A DNA stretch of 64,000 bases from Ornithodoros turicata (lineage: Eukaryota; Arthropoda; Arachnida; Ixodida; Argasidae): NCBI RefSeq assembly GCF_037126465.1, contig NC_088206.1, positions 52,246,841 to 52,310,840 on the forward strand, given 5' to 3'. Both the position numbers and the translations under genes were made by a program. The notes beneath the pieces were generated by a model. The model searched no databases. It had not been told where the DNA came from and saw only the letters and a list, made by a program, of their open reading frames with translations. Below, one piece after another: positions 21,575 through 35,200 of the stretch. Numbering within the stretch: the stretch's first letter is position 1; every line of letters begins with the position of its first letter.

Positions 21575-22840
21575 CCAGAAAGTTCGTGCAGCGGGTATGC
21601 TGAGCGGTAGTAGGTGAACTGGTGGCGCATTTCTCCGGCTTTCCACATTGGACTATATGTGTGTGACGTTCGCTAGCTGTCTAGCGTCTCTAGGAGAATG
21701 CCTCGCTTTGTGCATCCTCGTTTTGTGGAAACGTTTCTTGCTCATTGTCAAAATTGAGATAGACCAATAGCTCGAACAACGTATTCACATAAAGTTTCTT
21801 GTAAACCTCGGCAGGAATGGCTCGGAAATTCATAAAATGTTACAGCAGGCATACGGAGAGGGTGCACTAAAGGAAAGGAAGGCTTTCAAGTGGGTTGAGC
21901 GTTTTCGAGGAGGCCGTGAAGACACTAAAGACGATTCAAGGTCAGGATGCTCCTCCACCTCAACCGATAATGAAAACATCGAGTCCATGCGCTCTCTTAT
22001 GTTAAGTGACCGGCGACTGACTGTCCGAATGAAAGGAGAGGAGTGTGGTTTGGGAAAATCACCGAAATCGAAATGCGCCAAGATTGTGCCGAAACTGCTT
22101 ACCCCAGAACAGCAGTTTCGACGGAAGGAATGTTGCTTGGACTGGAGATCGTTAGAGGACAATGTCGATTTCGTGGATACGGTGGTTACAGGCGACGAGT
22201 CATGCATCTACGAGTACGACATCGAGTTGAAGTCCCTAGAGCAGAGAGTGGAAACAGTAAGATGAGCCGAGGCCGTAAAAATCACGAAAAAACAAAACAA
22301 AGATCAAGGTCATGTTTCTAGTTTTCCTTGACTGCCGTGGAACTTCGCACCACGAATTCGCGCCTGAGGGCCAGGCTGTGAACGCAGCTTTCTATGTGGA
22401 GCTTTTGAAGCGTTTGAGAGACCGTGTGCGGCGCTTGCGACCGGGATTGTGGGAGGGTAGGCGATGGATTCTGCACCACGACAACATCCCCGCCCACAAT
22501 GCACTAATTGAGCGTGAGTTTTTGACTCGCAACTCCATTACCGTGCTTGAGCACTCACCTTACTGCCCTGCTTTAGCGTCCATCTACTTTTCCCTATTCC
22601 CAAAATGCAAAATGGTGCAGCGAGGTTGCCACCTGGGAGGTGTGACGACAATAAAAAAAGAAACGACATCCCTGCTGAAGTGCTTCACAGAAGATAGCTT
22701 TCAAAGGTACTTGCAGCAACGGCAACAGAGGTGGGACAGGTGCATCATATCTAGCGGAGAGTAGTTTGAAAGGGACCACAGTGATGTACCCCAACCTTGT
22801 AAAACAAAAGTTTTGTAAACGTACTGCACGAACTTTTTGG
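21575..22840 (+). mobile_element. Inactive mariner transposon
   Basis: About 1.27 kb, the usual mariner size. Terminal inverted repeats: CCAGAAAGTTCGTGCAG at the left and its near-complement TGCACGAACTTTTTGG at the right. The flanking TA dinucleotides are not preserved. The transposase frame is broken. Confidence 0.9.
21764..22764 (+). pseudogene. Mariner transposase, frameshifted and catalytically dead
   Basis: The N-terminal part reads LEQRIHIKFLVNLG from about 21764 with a stop in place of the initiator region, then MLQQAYGEGAL (21837). The DNA-binding part continues through SDRRLTVR and LTPEQQFRRKECC to TGDESCIYEYD, which carries the first catalytic Asp. After a break at 22265-22312 the frame resumes with HHDNIPAHN (second Asp). 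The third Asp of the D,D34D triad is Ala (CPALAS where the family has PDLAP). Three lesions make it non-functional. Confidence 0.9.
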
Positions 22841-23769
22841 CTCGTATTTTGAGCTCGTGATTGGCCAGAGAGCTCAAAAAGTGGGTTTAGTTAAAGGTTT
22901 AGACAGGTCCCATTAATGGCCAAACTCCTTGTTTTTTATACACGGCTCTGATGTGATATGAATACGAGCGGCACAAGACACAGCGATCGACACAGGTGTC
23001 CCACCACAATCTCATCAATGCGCCAAGAAAACCTGAATCATCATCGTCATCAACAACAATCTCATCACAGGTTCCGTCGTGCACCCCAGTTTCAAGAGAG
23101 ACATGTGACAACTTAGTACATCTACGTATATGGCATATTTTCTGAATGCAATCAGAGCTGGAGCTTCTATTGTGGAAAGTCACACGTGATCTGAGGGGGA
23201 GGCTACTGAAAGCTTTACATTTGAGTGTGGGAAACACAAAAGTGCTGCACGCCTAGCAGGACACTCCTGGGCTCTTCAACTAGTGTCTCGTGCTGTTTAC
23301 GGGGTGAATAAGGGTGCACGAGTAATTCCTGCGTCTTTTGTTTATTTGGCTGGTCACCCTGTGCTGTAGCACTCACGATCTGCATTAATTCCATGTCTGC
23401 AAGCCGCTCGCGCTGGGTTCCTCAACTTCTAGTACATCATGCTGTTTGCGGTGTGAGTTGGGGTGGACGAGTACTTCTTGCTTATATTGCGTATTCTTCT
23501 GTGTACCTAGTAGTGCGAATTGGTGCACTGCCTTAATAACACGCGATACGCTACAGCAGCATCTCTTCACCAGCTTTCCATGGAATTGTTTTACTGCCGA
23601 AAAAACAACAACAAAGACATGCTGTCATATTCGTGAATAATTTAATTTCGTTGTTCCTTGGACCAGCTACAGCTACTCAGTAGAACACCGAGATATGAGT
23701 GATATTTTTTTACAAAAATTAAAGGAAGCAGATACAATATGTGTGTAAAGAAAAATAAGGCATGAGTGC
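22841..23769. other. Calpain 3' flank; possible polyadenylation signals
   Basis: Downstream of the calpain stop on the minus strand. Candidate signals are ATTAAA at 23646-23641 (about 125 nt after the stop) and AATAAA at 23346-23341. No other gene is seen. Confidence 0.35.
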
Positions 23770-23796
23770 TTAACAGAAGATGGTGTTTTCCAGCCA
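23770..23796 (-). CDS. Calpain exon 16 (C-terminus and stop)
   Basis: Eight codons, WLENTIFC, then TAA. Calpains end with a Trp-Leu-x-x-Thr-x-Tyr/Phe-Cys/Ser tail, so this tiny exon closes the protein exactly. Acceptor TCTCGTTTCAG. Confidence 0.9.
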   Translation of the reverse strand, partial: WLENTIFC

Positions 23797-25497
23797 CTGA
23801 AACGAGAGAAAGTGAAATGAAATTATATAACACATTGTGGTGATCAAAACGTATCAGGATACGATAAGAAATTTCACTTTGTGTACCTCGTTTAGTGTAA
23901 GAGTAAGGGCGTCACCAGTTCTTTTCATCTCGAAAACCTCTGCGAGTTCCAAATTTTAAAAGTTACCGGTGACTTAGAACACAAACAAGAAGGAAATGAT
24001 AATCTGGAAGACAGTAACACAGTAGAGAATATTACCCGTCATGGTATGCAGTCTGGCGACCGAGTGAATGAAGTCCTGGAAGCTTAGGTTTCCACCCTGG
24101 TTGGCATAGCGGGTAGCGACTGCATTCAACACAGCAGAGTTGAGGGAGCACCCTGTATTAAATTAACACGCTGTAGTGCAGATGAATGTTTGGACACCAT
24201 GCTTGCAAACAAACGACGCATTACCGACTGATTGCAATGCGTTCCGGAGGTCACCCCTATTCAGGCCATCATTCTTTTTGCAATGCTTCAGGAAGGACTT
24301 CTACAACAGACAAGGTGAACAATGGAGAAAATCTCTAGAGGGCTACAATCATTTGGCTATGAGCCCCAACAGGTGCCGTCCGAGCCGTTGTAGTGACCTA
24401 GTACCAGAACGACGCATTAGATGTTAGCGATAATTTCTGCACACATGAGACCTTATCGTCGTTAGGAATAAAAGTATACTAATCGCAAGATCTCCAAGTC
24501 TAACAATTCCAAGCCAAAGAAGAAGAAGAAGCAAAAAGAAGATAAGAATAATTGGGAGTATATTTGCGCGTAAGGTGAGTCCACCCACAAAAGAAGAAGA
24601 CCTCGAGAGAGAGAGCCTTCTTCAAAACGCGTTGGCTTGGGCGAAACGAAAAATATATATAAATAGGTAACATTTCCTTGAGTTTGAGGAACACACGATA
24701 CGAAGAGGACAACACACGACTCAAACGAGCAATGAAGCAAGAATGTATATTCATTTCTTCTGCCCATATTCATGTATTACATGAAACCTGGCCAGGTAGA
24801 CTGTAAAACCATGTCGAACATTACCGTGTTGCACTCTCATACACACCTTTCCGGATGAGATGGTCTCATTACGCCCAACATGGCGTCCTGTGTACTGAAC
24901 TTTCCCTTACCTCTTTTTCGTACTTGAGAATATTTAGTTATTAATCAATTATTAATGAGTATCATCATTGCTGGTTTGAGTGCTGTGTACTGTTCGCTTC
25001 CTTATACTTTATCAGTTTCCATTTCCCTAACTCACCCACGTTACGTATGCGTCAGCTGGCCTGAGGCATTTCGTCTGTAGTACATGCAAGTAGTACGTGT
25101 AAATTCCTCACATTGTCCGCAAAACGCAGAACAGACGTATGCATAAAACGGATTTGTATCAGGGCAACGAGGAGTCGCACGCAATCCTCGGAATAGTCAT
25201 CCTCGGAATATAAAGAGAAGGCAGACTTACTTTCCACGCATGTATATTGGCCCATAGTGCCTTGAATTGGATGATGTCAATTCTTCCGATGTTATCATGC
25301 TGCCCAACTGCATTAAGGATGCCTTGCTTTCGCGGTTAGAGTACAGGCGTATTTTAGCTGCCCCTTGATTGTGTCAGCTCACAGAGACTTAACCACTAGT
25401 GTGAAAGGATACGTCATGCAGCGCCAGCAGGCTGCGACAGGCGTCCAGCGATAGTTCCTCAGGATTGTCTTCTGAAAAAAAAAAAAAATAAATAAAT

Positions 25498-25542
<45 letters not shown>

Positions 25543-26221
25543 AGGGGGAAAAGCCATTTAAAAAAAATAAGTAAATGATGCTAGACGTGTTTGAAACTCA
25601 AACTTACAGATTAAAATGGCTTCTATGGCTGCACGTAGAGAAACAGATACTCATTGAACGATGCGACAGCACCAGAGGACACGTGTTTCGCCGTGTTTGC
25701 GGCTCATCGGCCCTGGGTAGCTGCGCATCGTTCGGGATTGGCAAACCAGGGGTCACAAACCAGGGGTGTATATCGCTCGCTGAGTGACCCCTGGTTTGCC
25801 AATCCCGAACGATGCGCAGCTACCCAGGGCCGATGAGCCGCAAACACGGCGAAACACGTGTCCTCTGGTGCTGTCGCATCGTTCAATGAGTATCTATATA
25901 TATATATATATATATACGCTACAAAATTTAGGTTCGAACGACCAGGATGTTGAATATAGATAGGGGAGAAAAGACACCAGAGACTGAAGTAGGGAGTAGG
26001 GGAAGTTATTTATTAAGCTGGCATTTAAACTAAGGGTCTGGGGAAGTCTACGTTTCGGCGGAAGCTCCGCCTTCTTCGGGACTGACTGACTTCGGGACAG
26101 TCCCGAAGAAGGCGGAGCTTCCGCCGAAACGTAGACTTCCCCAGACCCTTAGTTTAAATGCCAGCTTAATAAATAACTTCCCCTACTCCCTACTTCAGTC
26201 TCTGGTGTCTTTTCTCCCCTA

Positions 26222-26257
<36 letters not shown>

Positions 26258-29200
26258 TCGAGGGAAGTACAAAAGTCAAACGGCCACGAAGTTTTACAGT
26301 TGTGGAAGGAAAAAGACGCGGGCAACAGATTTTAGGGAAGTTAGAAACACTAGTTCACATTTAATAGGCAGAAATTAAAAGTTGAATGAAAAACGGGGTC
26401 GACGTTTGGACAGTGGCACTGTCTTCGTCAGGACAAAAAAAAAAAAAAAAAAAAAAGGAAAAACTTTTTTTTGACGAAGACAGTGCCACTGTCGAAACGT
26501 CGACCCCGTTTCTCATTCAACTTTTAATTTCTGTCCATTAAATGAACTAGTATTTCTAACTTCCCTAAAATCTGTTGTCCGCGTCTTTTTCCTTCCACAA
26601 CTATACAGGGTGTCCCAGAAAACGTGTCATTGAATTATAATAAAAAAACTACGACACCTAGAATCATGCGGTCAACGGCATTTGTTCTTATTAGGTTTTT
26701 GCCACCTTGTAAAGTTAATGTCATGTACCCCAAGTTTAATTATGCAAATATTTGCGAAGTGAACTCAGAAATTTGCCAAGGGAAGGTCACTTTTTTACCC
26801 CACCAATATGAAGAGCGTGCCGAATTCACTCAAATCCATGATAATTGACAGTAATATTCCCGAACTGTCTCATCGGAAAAAATAGCCGAATATCATGCTT
26901 CTCGGAGCACCGGACCATAACGCGCGATGTCTTTCTGAGCGCAATCGCTCGCAGTCCGACGAAAGGAGGTTCCGAAGCCAGCCCACAGGGTGATAGTAGA
27001 AAAAGTAACAGCTCCTAAAATTGGGGGAGGGAAAGCATTATCCCAGCGAAAGTCGGACGTGATAAGCCATGCCTCCGTTATCTCTTTCTGCGATGCCGGG
27101 GTGGGCTGGGTTTCCAACCTCCTTTCGTCGGACTGACACAGATTGCGCTGAAAAATTCATCGTGCGCTATTCTGTGCGACCTCCGTAGAGCATGATGTTC
27201 GGCTATTTTTTCCTATGGGATAGCTCCTGAATATCCCTGTCAATTATCATTATTTGAGTAAATTAGACACGCTCTTGACATTGGTGGGGTAAAAAAGTGA
27301 CCTTGCCTAGGCAAATTTCCGACTTAGGCTCGCAAAAATTTACATAATTAAACTTACGTTACACGACATTCACATGAGGAGGTGGCAAAAACCCAGTAAG
27401 AACAAATACAGTTGACCGCATGACTCTAGGTGGTGTAGTTTTTTTATTATAATTCAATGACACGTTTTCTGGGACACCCTGTATGTATATATATATACAT
27501 ATATTTGTTCAATCTGAGCCATATATCCCACCAGAATGCGGGGCTTGTCGGAGCTTCGGTTTCGTTTCATCGTCCTAGCCTTGGAATAATCCACCAATCA
27601 GCACATCGCTGGATAGTGAATCCAGTGCTAGCGCTATTAACATTGGAGTGTCCGAGTGTAGTGCGTAACGAGATGGGGTGGGGATGGTTTATCCTATTCT
27701 GGAAGCAGCTTATCCTCGCTTTGAACTACACTCTTAAAAATGAACTTCACCGCATAGCACGCTCCTAGCCAACCATCATCTCGAATGATACCGTTATCTG
27801 CCCTGATTTGTTGAAAACGGGAGCCGTACGCCATTTTTGTGACAATTATGATCCGCATAAGTGTCACAGAAAAGGCGTACGCATACCACTTTGAACAAAT
27901 CAGGGCACATAGCGATATCATTCGAGATAATGGTTGGCTAAGAGCGTGCTATGCGGTGAAGTTCATTTTTAAGAGTGTACAGCAAGATAATACGTTCTAT
28001 AGCCCCGATAACACCTTGTTTTGCCGTTTCAAATGTCTTAAACGACAAGTCGCGAGACGACAAGGCGAAGTCGATTCGTCAACCTCGTCTGCTATAGAAG
28101 GGCCAGAAGAAGGGTTCTCCCAGAGATGGTGGTAGGAGGTTTCCTCGTTGCGAAATTTCGTTTAGTGGGCAAGGCAGATCACGCTCCCTAATGGAATATT
28201 CCTACAATACCCTAAGCGCTTCCAAGTAAGACACACCCTTCTGGAGAAGTGACGTAAGCATATCCCTCATTTGGAAAGCGCCGATAGCAGCATCCTTGCC
28301 TGCTGTTGCGGCAAACATTTCTCTTGCGTGTTTCCATTCTGGGTCGTCCAGCGCCACAGTACCCTGTATGACAGCGGGATTGCTGCTCAGTACTGAACGT
28401 GGTGGACGTTCAGACACCAAGCACATTTCGTCTACTCACATAATTTGATGATGTCAGCAAGCCTTCGGTATTGTCGTGCAAGCTGCGATTGAAAATGTGT
28501 GTTAGTGAAAAAGAAAAAAAAAACACACGATATCTCTGACCTTTCTGTATGCTACACACACTTGAGAAGAGGAAGAAGATAAAGTGGGGTTTATCGGCAT
28601 AATTTGAATATGGTCGACGAGCCCAACATAGTTGCAACTGTACTTTTAACTTGTCTTTATTACAATTATATTAAGACGTCTGTCTGTTGTGACATTTTTA
28701 TTAGAGGCCACGTTCGAAATGATGATAGCACGTTCAAAGAAGGTTTGTTTTTATATGCTTATATACAGGGTGTTTCACAAGAGGATGTCACTAAATTCCT
28801 AAAAATAGGTTTTACTTCAAAACATGATAAAACCAGGGTGTCTAAAAGCTAAAATTCGGGTTCTGTTCGGGTGCGGGCTCGGGTTGCTTGGATATCGTTC
28901 CGGTTCAGTTCCGGCTAGGCCGCGCCAAAAATCGAACCGGTTCTACGGCGCGCCAACTAGGGGCTATTCTCGTCAAAAAGTAATCGACGGCGATTACTAT
29001 ACGTCACGAACTGTTGGGCAGAGCTAGCAGAACACGCTCTAGCCATAGGTTCCGCCCTCATCTATAATTGAGGTAGATTACTTTGATGAGAGAAGGGCCG
29101 CGCCCAGCTTTTGATAAAATATCGCCAGATACCGCCCTGTCGGACTCCCACCTCTTTTCGAGGATATAAAAAAAGAAAAGAGAAAAGAACTGTCCGATGT

Positions 29201-32200
29201 CCACTTTCCAAGTTGTGACCAGATAATTGACAAAGTGACTTCGTCCGAATCCCCCTCCCACCAGAAGACCCGAGCACTGAGCACTGGAGCATCGTTTCTC
29301 AATGTGTTTGAACGCTGACCGGAACAACGGTGAGCAGTAACATTGCCTCAGTCTTCTCGGCGACCTCCTTCTGTGTCAGACTGATAACTTATGGGTATCT
29401 CCCCGTAAAACATTACTTATCAGACAACTGCAATCCGGAAATCTGTCACGTTCCCCGTTTACTTAGCACATTGACACTTGACGCGATCCTGCTTACTTTC
29501 GTTTTTAGGCCTTTCAGACCGAGCACAACCAGACCGCGGGAGAATTACCCAAGATACTATAGCGTTTGATAGCTGAGTGTATTTTCGTTGTTATTCGCCA
29601 GCGCGGACCTGCCGGTTCCTGTCGCATTTCTCCTTCCCCAAATACACTCCAATCTCAAATATTTTCACAAGCGGATACATATGCGTCATGTCACCTAACG
29701 TGTTGAAAGGGTTGGAATGCTATTTGCGTCACACGTCAACATGTCTAATCGGTATCAAACTGAGTTTTGGTTATGATGACTGTGGCTGATAACGGTACGT
29801 TGCTTATGCTCCTGACACACGGTCACGTTTGAACTGCTTTCCATTAGGGATCCTTTACAGTTGCAAAGGACACTTTCGCGAAAGCAGCGGCTAGAGCGAC
29901 CTCCTTTTTGGTGTTTCGTTTGAAACATATACCCAAAGATATAACAGTCCGGTAGTTAGACAACAGTAACAGTAAACATAACAATATGACCAATGAATTA
30001 AAAATACGTAGTGCAACTACAATATGGACGCTGAATACGAGTAGTTGAAAAATGAAAACACGGTCTAGCCTTCGTTCGATGGTACTGTCGTTGTATCGTA
30101 CTTCGTTAGAGGCTACGCCATACGCCATATTCCAGATGAAAAGGAGATCGCCGGTCTCACCTTTCCAAAAGGACCACTTCGTAAAAGGAGGTTCTCCTTT
30201 GAATGTGTGTCACGTCACGCAACGCCTTTCCGTTAAGTGTCCGTTTGTGGAAAGGAGTTCAGGACGTCCTCGTGTGCCAGGGGTAGTAGTTGGCTAAATG
30301 GCACATTATCCGCGTTTACATAAAGGCGAAAAAGGTCGACTGAACGAGAGAAGTCAATTTCTCCTCTGCATGTAAACCGGCGTGTACAGAGTTAGAAGAG
30401 AAGTCGACACAGCGAAAACAAGTCGTTATAGGATGAGGTAGCTTAGACGAAGGTTGTAGGCCGAAACCAATCAGGCAACTTATCCTGAAGCCTCCCCTAA
30501 GTTCTAGTCAAGCGTTCTGTGACCTTGGGAGTCTCGTAGCGAATTCAGTTGGTCGTTCTAGTGCGCGAAAAGCTACACTGGATCGAGCGCGCATGTTCTC
30601 CTATAGTCGTTTCTGAGCAACATGCCACATGTTCCGCTGGTCGTTCGCGTGCATGCAGCGTGCGCTCGCGAGCACCGAATCCGTGCCGGTCAGGCCACAC
30701 AGAGAATATCAGTGGTGTGGACCGGAACACGGGCTCCCAAGTTCGCTTCTCACCCTCCTTTGCATTGTTTACACTTCCTCAGCATGGCCGTCATTGAACC
30801 GGCGGACTGCGGATGTGGGATGCTTGGGGTGAATTAAGTTCGTCGAGTTCACACAGCTTAAGCAGTAGCAGTAGTTACACCACGCTTTTAGCTAAGGCAT
30901 TCGACACATTTTTTTTGTGCACAGGCGAAGCGTCCGAAGGTGGGGAATATACGTCGTGGACACACTTCCGCGCTTCTCGGACGATGAGGTATGAATGTGG
31001 TTTGTGGCTATGAATGCGGGTTGTGTATGTGAATTATGGCATTGGCATGTACTTTATGTTTAAAGTGGTTATTAAAGTTGTTGTCCTGCGGCCGGGACTC
31101 TATCTTGTGCATTGGTTGAGTCCTCCCGTTGCCGGTGTTGCCAGCGCGGCGCAGCGATGGTTGAACGCGGTTTCGGTTTCGCGTTTTTGCTCAATACTGG
31201 CACCATCAAGCATGATCTGCTGGCGTGGTTTTCCTGCACAGGACCTACACCGTCGCACTACACTGGCCTGCACTCGAAGGACCAGCTGAATTCGCTATCA
31301 GTCGATTGTCGTGCAAACCCTCGCCATTCAACTTTCACGATTAGACGACTGGGGCTCCCAGTCGACATATCGTTCCATGTAGACGCAGTTCTTTACAGAC
31401 CAACATGAAGACGACCTAGAGTGCACTGAGACAGAAAGAGAAGGAAAGTCCAAAGGAATAGAAGAAGTAGCTAGTCCACTTTGAAAATTACCATCCATGC
31501 AGTTACCCGTGACCGCTACGTACCTACCTTGCTCTTTTTGACATGAAAAAAAAAAAAAATACAGCTGACAATTATTCAATACCACGTGTGCTTACTATGC
31601 AACGTTATGCTTGGAGGTGATGATCCTCAGCAGAAATCGGCCTTCGTCCGACGTGTTAGCAGAGAACGGGATAACGCAATAGGTACCCGGGTACAGTCTT
31701 GTGCGCTTGGTTACCTCTCGGGTGTTCAGGAAACCATCAGATACCTGAGCAGTGGTCATGTGCTCCCGGTTCGCCTCTAAGAACTTCCTGTCCAGAGGCT
31801 TTGCACATGACTCCGGGTTCTCAACCTGGACAGAAAGATAAGAAGCTAATGCATTGTTACACGAATCCTACCAGGGTTTATTGGCTCGAACATGAAACAT
31901 GTGAGAGAGGCGAATGAGTTCAGAGAATCTGAAAGGTGAGGACTAGCACGTTTTCAGATAGTTCGGAAATTTGTTATCTTTTGTTGGTGGTTTGTGTCAG
32001 CAGAAGCGTCGGTGAAACGACGCCTGGCTCCGGTATAGATACGTGTTTTTGCGGACTAGTTGAACTCCGCGGTTGCATTTGAGTCATCCACGTGTCTGTG
32101 ACCGTTATTTTATGTCTGTGGTCGTTTCTTTTTTCTTTTTTTGTATTTCGCATTTAGAAGGACCTTTGGCTAGCGTGAATAATGATTATCAGTGATATTT

Positions 32201-35200
32201 CTTTTATTCGATTTAATTCCCAAGATATTCTTTGTACATTTCCAAGGTGTATTCTTTCATGGTAAACAAGAGCATGGTGAACTCTATCTTCAGTTATATC
32301 CCCGTAGAAAGTGACCACATGCGCGTAATGGGATGTAACTTTATTTGTCGCGTCCATATTTTAATGCATGGTTTAGGGTTTACTGAGATCCCGCTACTGC
32401 CGAATGATTGGCTTAAGCAAACCGAGGATGTCATTTTGACTGAATCGGCAGTATAAGGTGTTCTACTGTTCCTCAGATACCTTTATTTCATTTTCCGAGG
32501 TCAGATGTCGTTCGTTAAAGAATGACAGTTCATGAAATATGCAACTGGGCGCTGTGAGGCTTAAAGGGATTTTGAACAGAGCCTCAAAACCTCTGTAAGC
32601 ACATGTAACGCATTCTGGCCGCTAATGCATTCACCGCGCGGAGTGTGAAGCAAACATTGGTTTACCATCACTCCACATTAACACCAGCAATGGGGTACAC
32701 TCTTAGAAATGAACTTCACCGCATAGAACTGTCTTGCCCAACCGTCATGTCGAATGATATCTTTACCTGCCCTGATTTGTTGAAAACGGGAGGTGCACGC
32801 CTTTTTCGTGACAATTATGGACAGCGTAATTGTCACAAAAAAGGCGTACGCCAGCCGTTGTCAACAAATCAGGGCAGATAACGATATCATTCGAGATGAT
32901 GGTTCCATAAGAGCGTGCTATGAGGTGAAGTTCATTTTTAAGAGTGTAGAGTATCGGTGCAACTCTCCATTCAACTTTCCCCGGCGATGCAGCTCTCCAT
33001 TCATAACCACAAAATAAAGTTGCTGCTGTTGTTGTTGTTGTTCATTAAAGACCACGGCCAAAAAAAGCAACTACTGCGAACCCACTTTTTCCGGCGCAGA
33101 CAGTTGACAGACAGTTGCCATGCTGGCAGGCTTCTCTAACCTAAGGCCTCATCAACTTCTTTAAGGCCTCATTTGACAAGTGAGTTTGTAAATAGATTAT
33201 GTCAGTTCTAGACATGAAGCAACTGTATTTCGTCAACGTCTGGCCCAGCCCTGATTTATGTATCGCCGGCCAACACTTCCGTATCCTTGTAACCAAGCAA
33301 ACAAGAAGATATGGGGTTGCACAACACAAAGGCGAACGAGTCTGCTGTTGCATGACGCGAACGGTAGTGAAACGCACACGCTTGTAATCCCTCGTGGCAC
33401 CACTAATTTTTTCTCCGATTCCGTATATCAATATGACATGGTTCCTGCGAGCACGTACCTTATATATGACGAACCCAGTGAACAAGAACATCCTCTCCTT
33501 TTCAACCTCTCCTCGCCGATGTCTTTGCAACAACGACACGATGAGTGTGCACTTTCCGTCCACACTGTCTGCTTGTTTCAGTTCAACGAAGTACTGGGGG
33601 TTCCTCCAGAACTCATAGAGGTCACCTGGCATGCAATGAAAGTGGGTATTAGGATATCACTTCTGCAATTTACTTTACCAGATTCCGGCTTGGACACCCT
33701 AGCCAGCCAGCCTAGCTAGACTCTCGCCATCTCACTATGTCAAAGTTGCTTGGTCCATGGCCAAATCCTGTCCACCAACGCTGTGCCCTAAAAGCACTCC
33801 TAACTTTTTGGACACTGTAGAACTTCGGTACTCACTGTGAGGCGACTGATTATTTTATATCACCACATTACCGCCAGCAATGGGGTAGGCTTGTCAGCAG
33901 CGTGTCAGCACGACCTCACGAAGCCTACTACACTGGACTAACTGTGTAGAAATGGGTGAGGCGAACTATATGTCGTACAGGTAGCAAACTTTTGTTCTGC
34001 TTAACTGATTATTTAATTGTGTAATTACAATTTCTTGAATTGTTTATTGTTGCGTCGCGAGATGTGGCTTGAGGTTTGCCGGATTCATTTAGCTCTTCTT
34101 CTGCTTTTTAAGTATTGAGAGAGGTCATTTAGCTGTTTCACAATACTTCCCTACAGAGAACACGGCGTGGGTCGCCACTGATGCTTGTAAGTCCGTATAA
34201 GCCTATGTTTGCAGGCGAGTATCTCGGAGGTATCTCCGACTTTCCAAGTGCTTGTAATGGTTTCGAAACACAAAAGAAGACCAAAAGCGTGTGCCGAGAA
34301 CTTGTCGTGTTGAGTTGCGCGCTGACCCAACCGATGAAGACGACAGCTGCTGTCTCTACTCTTTGAATTGACCCTCAGCCACGGCAACCTGGTCCTGCAA
34401 TCTCGATGTCAGTCCCAATGCCATCGATCAAATCTCGAGCACGGTGTGAGGCTGTCCGAGCGAGCCTTGGAAGGGTGTCAAGTGACATTCGCGGTGCTGA
34501 ACAGTACCCTGTTCTGGGGACCTGATCTTCGATCCTGAACCTGGTTAACCTTAATCCTGAATCTAATGTCCTGAACCTGAGGACAAGACTTGCGGAACCC
34601 CGGCCTCATCCCACCGTCATTCATGTAGTTGTTGTTGCTGCAGAACCTCAGTTGAGAAACACTAGAGTACCCTGGCGATGGAACTCCCTGATCATCATTA
34701 AAATAATGTTGTTGTTGTTGGTGTTATTGTTAGGCGCTACCTACTGTGTGGTAAAATTCTGCTATTCAGGAAATGGGTACATTCGACCGAAACATTGGCG
34801 GTGGTGGTGATGTGTTCGCTTGCAGGAGTTCGCTTCACGTCAGTAAGAAACGTCTCGACTTCCGCAATGCTGAAGCTAAAGAGTCTACAAGAGTAGCTTC
34901 AAATTTATTGTAAACCCTTAACCTTTCCCCTACATTAGCAGCAGTTCACATTTCACTACGTAGTAGTAGTGGTACGGCTTCATGAACCTTATCTGGTCAC
35001 GACTTTAATTGCTGTTACCTTCCCCGAAGAATCTTCCTCCCGATGTAACTCCGGATATCCACGCCCCTTCGAACGCAATCACTTGCCAACATGGTCCGGG
35101 TGCTATCTGGCGCGCCTTCGTGTAGAAAGCCACAGGGTCAACGTAGCAAACGTGAAGAACTTGGAAGTTTTCTAGAAAGTGCCCTAGCCACATCCTGCAC

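Noticed and set aside
23642..23833. Alternative last calpain exon ending SCSWSKEQRN
   Set aside because: No acceptor in the right phase, whereas the exon at 23796-23770 has a strong acceptor, correct phase and the family tail.
25654..25886. Identical 60-residue frames on both strands
   Set aside because: They are the mirror-image reading of the perfect palindrome, not two genes.
26624..26848. 74-codon frame repeated at 57120-56857
   Set aside because: It is the arm of the ~875-bp inverted-repeat element read in one frame; no start context or domain.
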